This document shows, in pieces, positions 46,972-58,273 of a stretch of DNA of 64,000 nt. The notes beneath the pieces were generated by a model. It was not told the DNA's origin. It ran no database searches and saw only the letters and a program-made list of their open reading frames with translations. Position 1 is the stretch's first letter. Every line of letters begins with the position of its first letter. The DNA is taken from the NCBI GenBank assembly GCA_946902985.2, contig OX336395.1, forward strand, positions 13,246,708 through 13,310,707. The letters are read 5' to 3'. This DNA comes from Meconema thalassinum (taxonomy: Eukaryota; Arthropoda; Insecta; Orthoptera; Tettigoniidae). The position numbers were made by a program, and so were the translations under genes.

Positions 46972-49264
46972 ACGAAAATTCGATTTACCTACTCTGATCA
47001 CTGCTGAGAACATTTCAATTCAAATATCTAAGATATACGCAAATCAGTAAACTAGTTATATTAATGTAGACACTCTGAGTAGTGATTCGGAGTAGTACGA
47101 ATGAAGAACATTTTAATTAGAACAAAGTTGTATATTGACATTCTTTAATTAGTAACCGTTATTAATAATAATTAATACAGTAATAGGAACATTTAAAATT
47201 GACATACATTAATAAAATATGAATAGAAACATGTTATAGAAATCAATAATCATGCAGCAGAAAATAAGGCAGCAATCATGCTCGCATTTTCTTAGATGTC
47301 GATGGCTCTTCATATACAAAGCTCTCAAGCTGGGCAGGCATGTCGAGCCGCTGCTCATCGAGATCATCTGCAAAGGGAATGTCCTCACCTATTTCTGCTT
47401 CTGCGGCGATCGGCATGTGGTACACACCCTTGTCCTCGAATGGTGCTGGACGTGGCAGTTGAGGCAAATTGTTGAACATTATACCAACTTTCCGGCGGCT
47501 GCAACTCTCTGCACACCCCTTCTTACATCCGCAGGACACTGTGTTGAGGATTTCAGCTGGAGCTAGATCATTGGTGTTCATGGTGGGGAGCAGGCCATGG
47601 TCCGCCCTCTTCCAACCCCAGCTGAGAGGATCCTTTGGTCTATCATACCAGCCTTGGATTTGGTGGTAGACACGCAGAATATGTTGGGTGGCGGCTGCGT
47701 TTGTTGATGGTAGAGAGGCCTGATTGAAAGTTGGCATTATGAGGGATTTTGAGAATATCTCGTGGCGGATTTTGCCCAAGGAGTTCTCATTGGCCATAGG
47801 TGAATATTGGGCCGCCAGGAATAGTTGACCTGCTGAAATGAGGTCCTCAGGATCAGTATTTGCATGGTGGAAAACCTTGACAGCCTCCTGTAAAGCCGTG
47901 TTGTTTTCAAGGAGTTTGACACACTTCAACTTCCCTTGGCGATAGAATGCAGAGGTTGTACCACCCCCACTGATAGCATGTAAGAACAGTAGGTTCTGTT
48001 TGACAGCAGACGAGAAGTTGAAGTACCTCGGAGAGTAAAACGAGTTCTGAGAGGTCCACTTTCCAGGTTTCATGAGGTAAATGTTAGAATTTGGTGCTTT
48101 GGCAGTTAACAGGATCAATAGATCGGTGTCCTCTCCGATTATTATGACCGTCGCAAAGTTCTCTGCCACTTGAATGGCGGTATTGATGATGAGTGTCAGC
48201 TTCCTTAAGAGCTTGCCTCACTTCAAACCCCTGCTGTACTAATTTCTCACGCAGCATGGAGATAAGCCGTCCTTCGCTGCTGTCGTTGGACAAAAATTGT
48301 TCTTTCGGCATGGTTGCAGTCATCGTTTCAGTGAACACTACGTTAGAATAAGAGTGCTTGCTTTTACGGCAAAGACGCTCAGCTGATTTTGTGTTCATTA
48401 CTTTACTTTACTGATGCATCATCAGGGTAGTGGCAGGGTTGTAGTATTGCTTAACGTTGTCAACATATTAGTAGAGAATTGTTGAAATATTTTTCTTGGA
48501 TTCCCAAACCACTGGATGTAGAAGGAATCCCCCAACAATTACAATGGCACTACCTGCAAGAGCTGGTGGATCAGTAACTGGTGAAAGTAAATTGTAGAAC
48601 ACAGATTTCTTTGTTTTCCGCATTCCTGTTTCATCAAAGATTGAAAGGGGATAAGGAGCTGACTCAAAAAATAATAATGTTTGAACAGTTCCTCAGTTTT
48701 TTAAGAAGTGCTATGCGTCGGAAAAGTGTATCTGGATTTACTGGTATATCTTCGCCGTGAATCCTGACTTTCGTGTTGAAAGCTTTAAGAGGAACTACTC
48801 TGTTTTTTTTTTCGTAGAAACTTGACATTACTGAAGTCGTTGCCAATAATCTTAGCAATACAATGAATCGCTTTTTCAAACGCTTCATGGCAGTCAATTT
48901 TGACATCGCCAGTTACTCCTGTGCTAATGGACATCACAAATTGTCCAGTTGGGATGGGATAGTGGGATGAAAACCAGTCAAGAGGGATCTCAACATCTGC
49001 ATCGTCCCTCTGTACCTTTGAAAACCTAGCGTCGACGTGCTGCTTTGAAGTACCATACGTCACGCCACAAAAGTCTTCCACTTGTACCGCTTTCAGAGAC
49101 CTCATTACCACCTGCTCAATCGTCTGATCAGTGAATACACCAGAACAAAACTCGTCAGACCTTCCGATGAAAAATCAGCTGTTTCGTACATATTGGTCGA
49201 GTTGGTATAACAACTTTGTATGAAAGAGCTGATTTTATTTTCACGATTTCAGAGTTCAATAGGA
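46972..49264 (-). pseudogene. PIN-like/CXC family gene, broken copy (right arm)
   Basis: Minus-strand pieces run in order. First is an N-terminal segment at 49111-48785 with MRSLKAVQVEDF, YPIPTGQFVMSISTGVTGD and a GNDFSNVKFLRKK end. Then come LKAFNTKVRIHGEDIPVNPD near 48790-48720, a MRKTKKSVFYNLL-type segment near 48600, and TMPKEQFLSNDSSEGR near 48290. A long frame at 48169-47276 (297 residues) carries IIGEDTDLLILL, HAISGGGTTSAF, and a cysteine-rich CGCKKGCAESCSRRK motif in which one Cys of the CXC pattern is Arg. Its C-terminus is complete here (ends KKMRA) but frameshifted in the left arm. A T-run near 48806 and changes near 48650, 48480 and 48180 break the frame. Family function is unknown; the acidic motif resembles PIN/FEN nucleases. 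Confidence 0.7.
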
Positions 49265-49628
49265 GAACTATTCCGAAGATATGTGGTCTTAGAAAGTCGC
49301 AAAATGTAAGTTTGCGCCTAAATGAGAAATTGTCCCAGTTTTGAACTTTAGATTTCGGCCGTACCAATGAACCGAATTTCAAGTTTTAGATGTTCAGTCG
49401 GCGCAGAATATCACCTTCTTTAATATTGAGCTGATAAATATTTTCCGTCCTAAATACCGTTCTCGAGGTACAAGCAAAAACCTGAAAAAAAGAGGAAAAA
49501 TGTCAAGGTTATCTGGGTCTCAAAAGTTATGCACAACACTTGGGATGGTGCAAACTCGGATTATACGCATTTAGGAACAAACGAAGGTATTAAACCAATT
49601 TCCAGCTTTCTGGAAATTAATTCCTCAA
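49265..49628 (-). repeat. Terminal inverted repeat, proximal copy, of PIN-like/CXC unit
   Basis: Pairs with 46399-46763. It lies just 5' of the CXC gene and contains a 75-codon minus-strand frame (49382-49155) also present in the left arm, so it may encode the N-terminus or be a shadow of the repeat. The outer edge is marked by GGAAATTAATTCCTC. Confidence 0.75.
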
Positions 49629-50044
49629 AACACTTTTTTTTAAATCTAATTTGATTGACCTGTAAGTGAAGTGTGTGAGAGTGAATATTCTACTGATGGC
49701 GACCGCTTTGATTTTACTGACGAAAATCCAACTAATGCCGGAGGACTGTAAACGTATATCATTGTAGAAATTGGTCGTACTCAATACCTATTTGATAAAA
49801 TTACTCTATGCTTGGGATATTTATAAACAATTAAATAAATATTAACATTTTTATCACATAAGATACTATTTAGATTGTGTAGGTTGTCAAATTTATATTA
49901 AGATTTCCAATTATTTTCTTTCTCACAGGATTATTTTTACAGATTTTATTAATACCCAAATGTAGGAAATTGTAATTATTTAGCTCCTAGTTCGCGAATA
50001 ATTTGATTTCCAGCTAGAGAAAAAAAATACTAACACACTATCGT

Positions 50045-50545
50045 GAAACTAAATTGTTTGACATTTTGAAAATAATTGGAATAAAGTACAGGGACAGGAG
50101 GGTGACCTACAATCTATACAGAGACCAGACAGCAGTCTGGAGCGTGGCGATCTATGGAAGTGAAACTTTGGACTATTGTTGTAGCAGAAAAGAGGAGAAT
50201 TGAAGCGTTAATAATGTGGTGTTACAGGAGAATGATGAAGATCAGATGGGTAGATAGGGTTACAAACGAAGAGGTATTAAGACTAGTGGGAGAGGATAGA
50301 TATTTCTGGCGGCTGCTAATAAAGAGAAGAGATAGGTTGGTAAGACACATACTTAGACACCCAGGAATAGCAAGCTTAGTTATGGAAGGAAAGGTCGAGG
50401 ACAAGAACTGTTAGGGTAGACCAAGGTTAGAATATGTTGAACAGATTGCCTCGGATGTAGGGTGTGGCAGCTATATAGAGATGAAACGATTAGTTCAGCA
50501 CTGGGAGGCAAGGAGATCTGCATCAAACCAGTCAAAGGACTGAAG
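50045..50545 (+). pseudogene. LINE fragment (right arm), internally deleted
   Basis: Mirror partner of 3290-4320. The start of the RT frame is followed at about 50134 by the C-terminal region (an 86-codon frame at 50154-50414 with MMKIRWVDRVTNEEVLR and VRHILRHPGIASLVMEG). About 540 bp holding the RT core are missing, with a 2-bp microhomology at the junction. Confidence 0.85.
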
Positions 50546-52035
50546 ACTCAAAATACATCTTGAACAAGTATTTCGCTGAAGAACTATGCAGCCTATTTTC
50601 ATATATCCTACTTATGTTAATTGCTTCTATCAACATACAAAATTTCAGTTTGATTGCTATAATAGATTCGTAGATATTGAGAAGCGACTAAATATTGCGG
50701 ATGCTCGCCATGTTGGATTTTTTATATATGTAGGTCTTAGAGTTATGTACTGTTACATGAAGATTATTCTTTACATGTAGTATTCAAACGTCAATCGCAT
50801 GATTAGGACACAAGAAGTAAAAACAAGATTATAAATTTCGCAAAGCTGCCATCTTGTGTTTATGGAAACATTAAAAAAAATAGACAGTAGATTACATTTG
50901 TATAAGGATTTACTGTACCAAGTGTCACTGCACTCAGACGGTTAAATTGCGAGAAACGACCATGTGAATATTTATACTTCACGTCACCGCCATGTTGGAT
51001 TTGTGATCACCAGGTTATTAGAAGTCCTATAGGTGAACTTATGTTCATAGCCCTTTTAAACATTAAAAAATTCAGTTTGATTCGAAGATATTGAGATCCA
51101 TCAAATCTTTCGGATGGTCGCCATGTTGGATTGTTATATGTATTGGCCATAGAGTCATGTACCATTATAGGAAAATTATTGCGTGGGTTAATTATTTAAA
51201 CTTTCAATTGAATCGCATGAATACGACACAAGAAATAAAAACTTAATTTTAAAATTCGCACAGCCGCTATCTTGAGGTTATGTAAACAATTGAACTAAAT
51301 TAGATACCAGTGCATTACAATGTGTATAAACATTTCCTGCACCAAGTTCATTGCGTTTGGATCATTAAATCGTGAGAAAGGTCTATTTAAAATTTCAAAT
51401 TCACTTGGCCGCCATATTCGTTTTGTAGTTAACCGGTCTTTGTAAGTCTTCTAGGTGAAAATCCAGTAGTGCCCTTTATCTCCGTACAAAATTTCAGAGT
51501 GATACCGGTAAAAGTTTCAGAGAAATAGAAAGCCGGTGAAATATTTCGCACAGCCGCCATGTTGAGGTTATATAAACAATTGAACGAAGTTACATGTCGA
51601 TGCATTAAATGTGTATACACACATACTGTACCTAGTTTTATTGCGTTTGGTTGGTTAAATCGCGAGAAACGTCTAATTAAAAGTCGCAACTTCGATTGGC
51701 ACCATGTTGGTTTTGTAGTTACCTGGTTTTTAAAGTCATGTAGGTGAACTTCTAGTAGTTGCCTCTATCACCGAAAAATATTCCTGGGTGATAACAGTAA
51801 TAGTTTCGGAGTTATTGAATGTTGGTGAAATATTTCGCACAGCCGCCATGTTGGATTGGTGAGACGTAACCAAAATTTGAAGGCCACGGTCGAGGTCGTC
51901 CGAAATAGTGCTATGAACTTATCGAGTTTCATTGAAATCGCTCAAGCCGTATAAAAGTTATTAGGGGGGACACACACCATCACACACAGACAGAAGGTGA
52001 TATCATAAGCCTATTTTTTTTATAAATGAAAATAG
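50546..52035 (+). repeat. Noncoding repeat element continuing past the inverted repeat
   Basis: Units recur near 50600, 50990, 51250, 51540 and 51830 with CGCACAGCCGCCATGTTG, AAATCGCGAGAAACG and GAAATATTTCGCACAG. The 3' end has GGGGGGACACACACCATC and a hairpin TAAGCCTATTTT...AAAATAGGCTTA at about 52001-52035. The mirror similarity to the left arm stops inside this element at 50775, which shows where the left copy was cut. Confidence 0.8.
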
Positions 52036-53613
52036 GCTTAAAATATAGGAGGAAGACTATTTGTAACACTTGTAATTTCACAAAGCTTGTCTTGGTAATT
52101 TTAGCATATTCACTTATTAAGAGGGAGCGAAACTTGGGTCGTGAATCGCCTTCTAATTCCAGAAATGGCCATCTGAGAGGTGAGCGCTATTCTCTCGTAA
52201 TCTGCATTACCGACCATGCTACAGAGGAGAACGCGTACGGTGGCAGGTGAAAGAGAGCGTTTTGCACATAGAGAGACAGAGACATTCACTGCGATGTCGC
52301 CAGCCTGCTCTTCCCGCAGTGTTGCTAATTGCTATGATGCAAGTCAGTCGGCATTCAACCTGCACTCAGCCGACTTCTCAGTTTTCTTCCCTCAGTCTCT
52401 CTGCAGGACTTTCGCAACCTGCCCAAGCGCATGTTGTGATGCAGTCAATCTTTGCCTCTCCCGTAATTCTCTCAACGTCTGCTATTCGGAACGGTATTTT
52501 TTCTTGCAACATAAGATTTCACGTGTGCCCACAATTGGGTTGTACCAAAACTACACGATGTCCACGCAGGGCCACGACGGTAGAGAGCGATCATGGGCCC
52601 CACGGTAATGACTGCCGCCCCACATTTGAGTTCTTTCCGTGAAATCCTAATATTCATGTTTTTTTTTAAATTAATTTGTCAATATTTGGTTATGTGAAAT
52701 TATGTGGGAAAGGGAAGCTATTCAATTTATTGATTTTTCACCAACCAGGCATTTTGCCAAGATATAATCTCATTTTATTTCAATCGTGAATTTTGTACTT
52801 TTAAATTTCGTAGCGTGCCTACATTTTCCAAGTTGCCTTTAGCATTGTAGCGCCTAAAATTTCACCTGCTGCCAATAGACTATATCCCTAGGTAAATAAC
52901 AGTTCTTTAGAAACAACTGAAATTGGACCCAATGTTTTCGCTCTACAACGGCTCAAGAATCACCATTGTCTTAAAGTTTACTCAATTTACCTTTCAAGAG
53001 TTTGCTTGGTGAGAATTCAAACGTAACGTTTTGCTTATTTTCAAAATTCAGACGAATTCGTATTTCAATATTATACAAGATTTTTCTTTCGACTTATTGA
53101 AAAGCAATTAAGAAGCCATGATTTTCTCTTTCGGGCACTTCAGTACGCTCGGGCCCTAGGGCTGTAGTCCCATTTACCCCTCCTTTTCGTCAACACCTGT
53201 GTCCGCGTTGTCTGGCTATTTCATCAATTTCGTACGTACAATGCGCGGCTTTGTGAAGTAACAACTCCACACTGGTTTGTGATGGGTTGTGGGGAATATC
53301 ATTAGAAGACAACCACTCGATAATGTAAGCCTTTCTGTTATTCGAGGTCGGAGCTTTGATAATTTGTACTGAGAGAATGCTTGCATTGTATATAATAGCT
53401 GAATATGGACGGAGGTCTGGCATTACATTAATTGTTCGGTAAACAATTGTTTACAACGAGCGTGTCTTTTCTGAACGGCAATCGTCAGATTTCTCAAGAG
53501 TTCGATACTAACCCTCCTTTGGTAGCGTAGATTACTATTGTAATCCAGGTTTATTTGTTTTATATCTGAGAACATAATACACTAGATTTTATATTACATA
53601 TATTTTAAATTCT
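52036..53613. other. Noncoding stretch
   Basis: Overlapping frames of about 130 codons at 52216-52642 exist in two plus frames at once, have no recognisable domain and are flanked by ordinary AT-rich DNA. I take them as chance. Nothing else is seen. Confidence 0.4.
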
Positions 53614-53625
53614 CGTTAAACAACA

Positions 53626-53820
53626 GGGGGGCGTGGTGGCTCAGCGGTCTAGCTGTATGCCTCTCACCAAGGCGATCCGGGTTCGATTCCCGGTCAATGC
53701 ATGTGAGATTTTCGAAGTGAAATGCCATGTCCTGTGGTTCGGATTCCACGTAAAAAGGAGGTCCCGTGGCTCATGATCTCAAGATTAACGGTCACGTTAA
53801 ACTACAAGCTTCCTTCCTTC
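53626..53820 (+). mobile_element. tRNA-derived SINE with exact target duplication
   Basis: A 195-bp element flanked by CGTTAAACAACA at 53614-53625 and 53821-53832. A box TGGCTCAGCGGTCTAGC near 53638; B box GGTTCGATTCC at 53680-53690. The tail ends in CTTCCTTCCTTC. Confidence 0.9.
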
Positions 53821-53860
53821 CGTTAAACAACAAGCTTCTTTTTTTCCGACTATTATACGG

Positions 53861-54425
53861 TATGTCAGAAAACTGTATCCTAATGATGGTCATTTTTCAT
53901 GGAACAGTTTCTCCCACCAATCACAGCTCAAGAAACAGTTGTTCGACCAATTAGATAAGGATAGCATCGCACCTGCGCTGAGTTCCAAGGCCTTCTAATT
54001 TAAATTTCACTGCGTTGCCTAGTGTCATAGTGGGGTAATCGAGGAGGCCATGGTCAAATACAAGGCATTCTCTGCGTCCCATGCGATCTGTTCGGTACAT
54101 AAAACTGGCGAAATCTCGACAGATATTTATGAATATTTATGTTCGAACATAAAATAGTTATAATAATTATCGTCGAACATAAACAGTCGTATGCAACTCG
54201 CCTATAATGGTAATTAATACCTTGTAGCTGACCATGGCCTCCTCAAATACACCATGCAGTGAAATTTAAAATAGGAGGCCGTGGAAGTCAGCGCAGATGC
54301 GATGCTACCCTTACCTAATTGGTCACACAACTGTTTCTTGAGATCTGATTGGTGGGAGAAGCTGTTTCATAACGACAAAACTAGAGTTATAATGACCCTC
54401 ATTATGATACAGTTTTCTGACATAT
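53861..54425. mobile_element. Foldback (long inverted-repeat) element
   Basis: Arms of about 200 bp: 53861-54065 and 54225-54425 are reverse complements with scattered mismatches. The outer ends read TATGTCAGAAAACTGTATC. The centre holds palindromic GTTCGAACATAAA words. No coding sequence; no clear target duplication. Confidence 0.8.
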
Positions 54426-55044
54426 ATTTACATTTCGACATCGTCGAACATAAAGATAAAGATATGTTCCCAACGGTTTTAGAGCGGCCAAATAATGAAT
54501 AGCACGAAGCAAGTAAGAAATGAAGGGAAATTGCGGTGAGGAGGTACGTATCATCATCAGCTAGTGACAGGTAGGTAAAGAAATTAAAAATACAACTTGC
54601 CCCTTCCCCCGGAAAGAATTCCTGCGAGTGCCTATGCTTGAACAGCGTGGGCTTACTTGTATAGGTATAGCATTGTATAGAATTGGGAAACTGAATATAT
54701 TAAGGAACACTTAATTGTAGAAAAATTCTCATCTGTTCGCAAATATTTCATGTTTTTACTCAACACAGGAAACTGCCAAATTTCTTTCAAAAGTTAAAAT
54801 TAGATAAGTTTTTCATATTGTGTCAAAATATTTTGTATTTCATGTATTTGTCATGGAGGAAAGAAAGAGAGGAGTTGCCCAGAGCTCGTGTGAGTGAAGC
54901 CAAGCGCCAAGTCCAAAGTGGGCGTAACCTAGTGTTATGTGACTTGTTATTTCGGAGTCTTTCCTAATAAAGGCGTGTAGTGCCTATGGTGGTACGAATC
55001 GACAAAACAGAACACACCAGGAAACATATAAATATAGTAGGCCT
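54426..55044. other. Noncoding stretch between foldback element and SINE
   Basis: No gene is seen. Contains another CGTCGAACATAAAG word like those in the foldback centre, near 54443. Confidence 0.4.
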
Positions 55045-55057
55045 ATTATTTACAATA

Positions 55058-55303
55058 CCGGCCGCGGTGGCCGAGAACGCTAAGACGCTACCTCGTGCCT
55101 CGCTGGTATCTGGAGAGCGCGGGTTCGAATCCCACCTCTGCCGTCCTGAAAATGGTTTCCGTGGTTTCCCATTTTCACCACCAGGCAAATGCCGGGACGG
55201 TTCCTTTCAACAGGCCCACGGCCGATTTCCTTCCAATATCCCTTCCCCGACTCGTCCTCAAAAGAAAAGTACATGGCCATTGGCTACATTAATAAAATTA
55301 TTA
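55058..55303 (+). mobile_element. tRNA-derived SINE with exact target duplication
   Basis: A 246-bp element flanked by ATTATTTACAATA at 55045-55057 and 55304-55316. The head has GGTGGCCGAGAACGC (A box) and GGTTCGAATCCC (B box, 55122-55133). The body has TTCCGTGGTTTCCCATTTTC and CACCAGGCAAATGCCGGGAC, a SINE body I associate with orthopteroid insects. The perfect duplication suggests a fairly recent insertion. Confidence 0.92.
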
Positions 55304-55316
55304 TTATTTACAATAG

Positions 55317-56940
55317 CCTACTTGAAAATTACAATATCAATTGAAGCTGAACTGTTGCAGGTTGAGTTTATTAATATTATATTGCACTAGCCAGCGCAGC
55401 GGTACTTTCCTCGATGGAATTTGTCTATGATTAGTATATTTATCGCACTCCATCCTTCTTAGAAAATACAACATTAAAATTTTAAAACAAAACAAAAAAG
55501 AATCAATTAAATACCCACTAAAAATTGGCCTACGATTGTAATCCACGCGACTACTGACGTTGCATTTTCGAGCCGAGCGTCCTAACCAATGAAACTTTCA
55601 GTACTCAGGGAACGTCGCTCATTTTCCAGCACATTGACCTTGTATAGTTTTGACTTATATTACGCTTCATCAAGGTAATAAATGCAGTATGTCCCTGATT
55701 CACCGATCTCGTACATTACGGTACTGGTACCCTTAAAAATACAGTTCTCACCGCTATGATGTCACTCCTTTCCGTAAGTAGCTTTTTCTTGTCATGCGTT
55801 TTCTAACATTTTTAGTGCTATGCTTCTCTTATACTGTATGTTCAGAATTAGTTAAAATATAAGAAACTACCAGAGTATTATTGTAGGACAATACTGTTAA
55901 ATCACAATTGATCTGATTTTTATACAGGGTCCTTTTTTTTCGGTCTAGCGACATAGCAGCGCAGCGGCAAAATGCATGCGTAGCCGGGTGACTCATTGCC
56001 GAGAGATATAGCGCTGCTATGTTGCTAGATGGACAGGGGCAGATGACCACGTATTTCCGCCCCTTAAAACAACAACTAACTTGCTAGATGGATAAAAAAA
56101 GTTTCACAATAAATCATACTTAAACTCGTTGAATTAATAACACTGTATACATAATATGAACCTACTAACAGTTCGTTTAAAAAACGGAAGTAAACACAGT
56201 AGAATCCTATTCAACGAACACAATACATCAACTGTAAGTCTTGTTCTCAGCGCTTTAAATCGTTACTCGTTACTCTGCCTTACCGACCCATTACGCCTGC
56301 GCTCTTGCGGCTAAGTAGCGAACTTCTACGGCTGCGGCATTACGACTGAAAATGTAGGACATAAAAAAGTGCTTCTTTTATAGAAACTCACATGAGAAAA
56401 GCAAGATTCACCTCTATAGAAGGATTCTTAAACAAATACCCTTTACAACCATGTAAGTTTTCATCACTTTTGATATTCACATTGATTTTAAATTTCTGAA
56501 GTAAAATCGGTGAAAAAAAGGCCGTGCCTTATGGGAAAATTGCTTCTCAGTTTCAATGATACAAAATGTTATTATCAATGAAAGCTCATTTGAAAAGTTT
56601 AATAAGTGCTACTGAAGGTATTTACGTGATTTGAAAGTGAAGTTTTGTTTAATTTCAGTCATTGACCTATTTAAAACGTAGATTTTTAACTCTATCTCAA
56701 TGCTATAAGCAGAGCCTGCCACGAGCGGACGGCCGGCTGACTTTAGTGCCCTCTTAATTGCTGGGCATCAAAATGGATAAGAAGTCTCTCATCAAACCTT
56801 AACCCTTTTGGTGCCAAGCATTTAATTTATGCCCCTTCTCAATACATTTTGCAACGCACATGGTACATGAAAAAAGTTAAGGGTTAATATGTGCACCTTA
56901 TAAACTCCTTTGATAGCAAAAAAGGATTGGCATAATGCTA
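55317..56940. other. Noncoding stretch downstream of the zinc-finger exon
   Basis: No gene is seen. It includes an inverted pair TTAACCC (56799) and GGGTTAA (56881). The part next to 56941 may be the 3' UTR of the zinc-finger gene; no convincing polyadenylation signal was picked out. Confidence 0.4.
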
Positions 56941-58273
56941 CTAGGTCTTCTCACCACTATGGGTTAACTTGTGTTTCTTCAAAACATTTTTGTGAGCAAA
57001 TTTGGCTCCACAGGTGCTACACGAATATAGCTTCTCACCAGTATGGGTTAACATGTGTTTCATCAAATTACAATTCTGACTAAATTTGGCTCTGCATGTG
57101 ATACACGAGAATCGCTTCTCACCAGTATGGGTTAACATGAGTTTCATCAAATTAACATTCTGACTAAATTTGGCTCCGCATGTCCTACACGAGATTCGCT
57201 TCTCACCAGTATGGGTTAACATGTGTCTTGTCAAACTACCATTCTCACTAAATTTGGTTTCGCATGTGATACACGAGAATCGCTTCTCCCTAGTATGGGT
57301 TAACATGTGTCTCAGCAAGCCACCATTCCGACTAAATTTGGCTCCGCATGTCCTACACGAGAATCGCTTCTCACCAGTATGGGTTAACATGTGTCTTGTC
57401 AAACTACCATTCTCACTAAATTTGGCTTCGCATGCGATATACGAGAATCGCATCTCCCCAGTATGGGTTAACATGTGTCTCTTCAAACCACTTTCCCGAC
57501 TAAATTTGGCTCCGCATGTGAAACACGAGAATCGCTTCTCCCCAGTATGGGTTAAGATGTGTCTCAGCAAGACACCATACCGACTAAATTTGGCTCCGCA
57601 TTTGCTACACGAGAATCGCTTCTCCCCAGTATGGGTTAACATGTGTCTTGTCAAACTACCATTCTCATTAAATTTGGCTTCGCATGTGATACACGAGTAA
57701 CGCTTCTCCCCAGTATGGATTAACATGTGTGTCTTCATATGATCTTTACGTTTAAATTTGGTTTCGCATGTTCCACACGAGTATCGCTTCTCACCAGTAT
57801 GGGTTAACAGGTGTGTCATCAAATTACCTTCCTGGCTTAATTTGGCTTCGCATGTGATACACGAATGTCGCTTCTCACCAGTATGTGTCAACATGTGTTT
57901 CTTCATATTACCTTTATGATTAAATTTGGCTATGCATTTTCCACACGAATAACGTTTCTCACCAGTATCGGTTAACATGTGTGTGTGTGTGTACAAATGA
58001 ACTTTTTGACTAAATTTGGCTTCGCATGTTCTACACGAGAGTGACTTCTCCCCAGTATGAGTTAACATGTGTGTTTTCAAATTGCAGGTAAATTTGGCTT
58101 CACATGTACTACACGAGTACCGCTTCATACTAGTATTGGTTAACAGGTTAGTCTTCAAATTTTGTTGATCTGTTATATTTCTTTCAGATACAGTGCTGGT
58201 ATTCTGTCCTCTAGTATAACATAATGCGTATATTTTCCTTACAGCAGGATCCGTAGTATCAGGACATCCCAGC
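56941..58273 (-). CDS. C2H2 zinc-finger protein, terminal exon with 14 fingers
   Basis: The minus-strand frame is uninterrupted from about 58273 to the stop at 56941. Fourteen C2H2 units of 28 residues are joined by HTGEK(R/L) linkers. Fingers 3-8, 10, 11, 13 and 14 look intact. Finger 1 is two residues short, finger 2 has an insertion (YTHTHMLTD), finger 9 has Tyr for its first Cys (FSYIACEAKF), and finger 12 has Leu for the first His (LMKLMLTH). No ATG occurs at the apparent start; a frame continues upstream to a possible splice acceptor (TTCCAG|GCTGGG, about 58274), so this is probably the last exon of a longer DNA-binding protein. Fingers 6, 9 and 11 share the contact helix ENGSLTRH, which points to recent internal duplication. 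Likely a nuclear transcription regulator; target unknown. Confidence 0.8.

Larger units (their letters stand above)
36799..50775 (-). repeat. Right arm of giant inverted repeat
   Basis: This arm is the reverse complement of 3071-11709 with an additional 5.85 kb (about 41126-46971). The extra part holds the distal end of a noncoding repeat, a young gypsy element, 78-bp tandem repeats and one terminal inverted repeat of the PIN-like/CXC unit. The junction in the left arm (7386-7390) joins the two sides with a few filler bases, which looks like a deletion there and not an insertion here, since two separate elements lose their ends at that point. The repeat element at the outer edge continues to 52035 past the end of the mirror match, so this arm probably retains the original context. 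Confidence 0.95.

Noticed and set aside
3071..50775. Polinton or other giant virus-like transposon
   Set aside because: No polymerase B, packaging ATPase, capsid or rve-integrase cluster lies between the arms. The only integrase belongs to the nested gypsy element.
52216..52642. Two overlapping plus-strand frames of about 130 codons
   Set aside because: They have no domain, no codon pattern or splice context, and overlap each other.
56799..56887. TTAACCC...GGGTTAA pair resembling a tiny piggyBac MITE
   Set aside because: Only seven bases are shared by the ends and the interior is 80 bp. Chance or a much-decayed remnant is equally likely.
57170..57700. 176-codon plus-strand frame
   Set aside because: It is the antisense shadow of the zinc-finger repeats.
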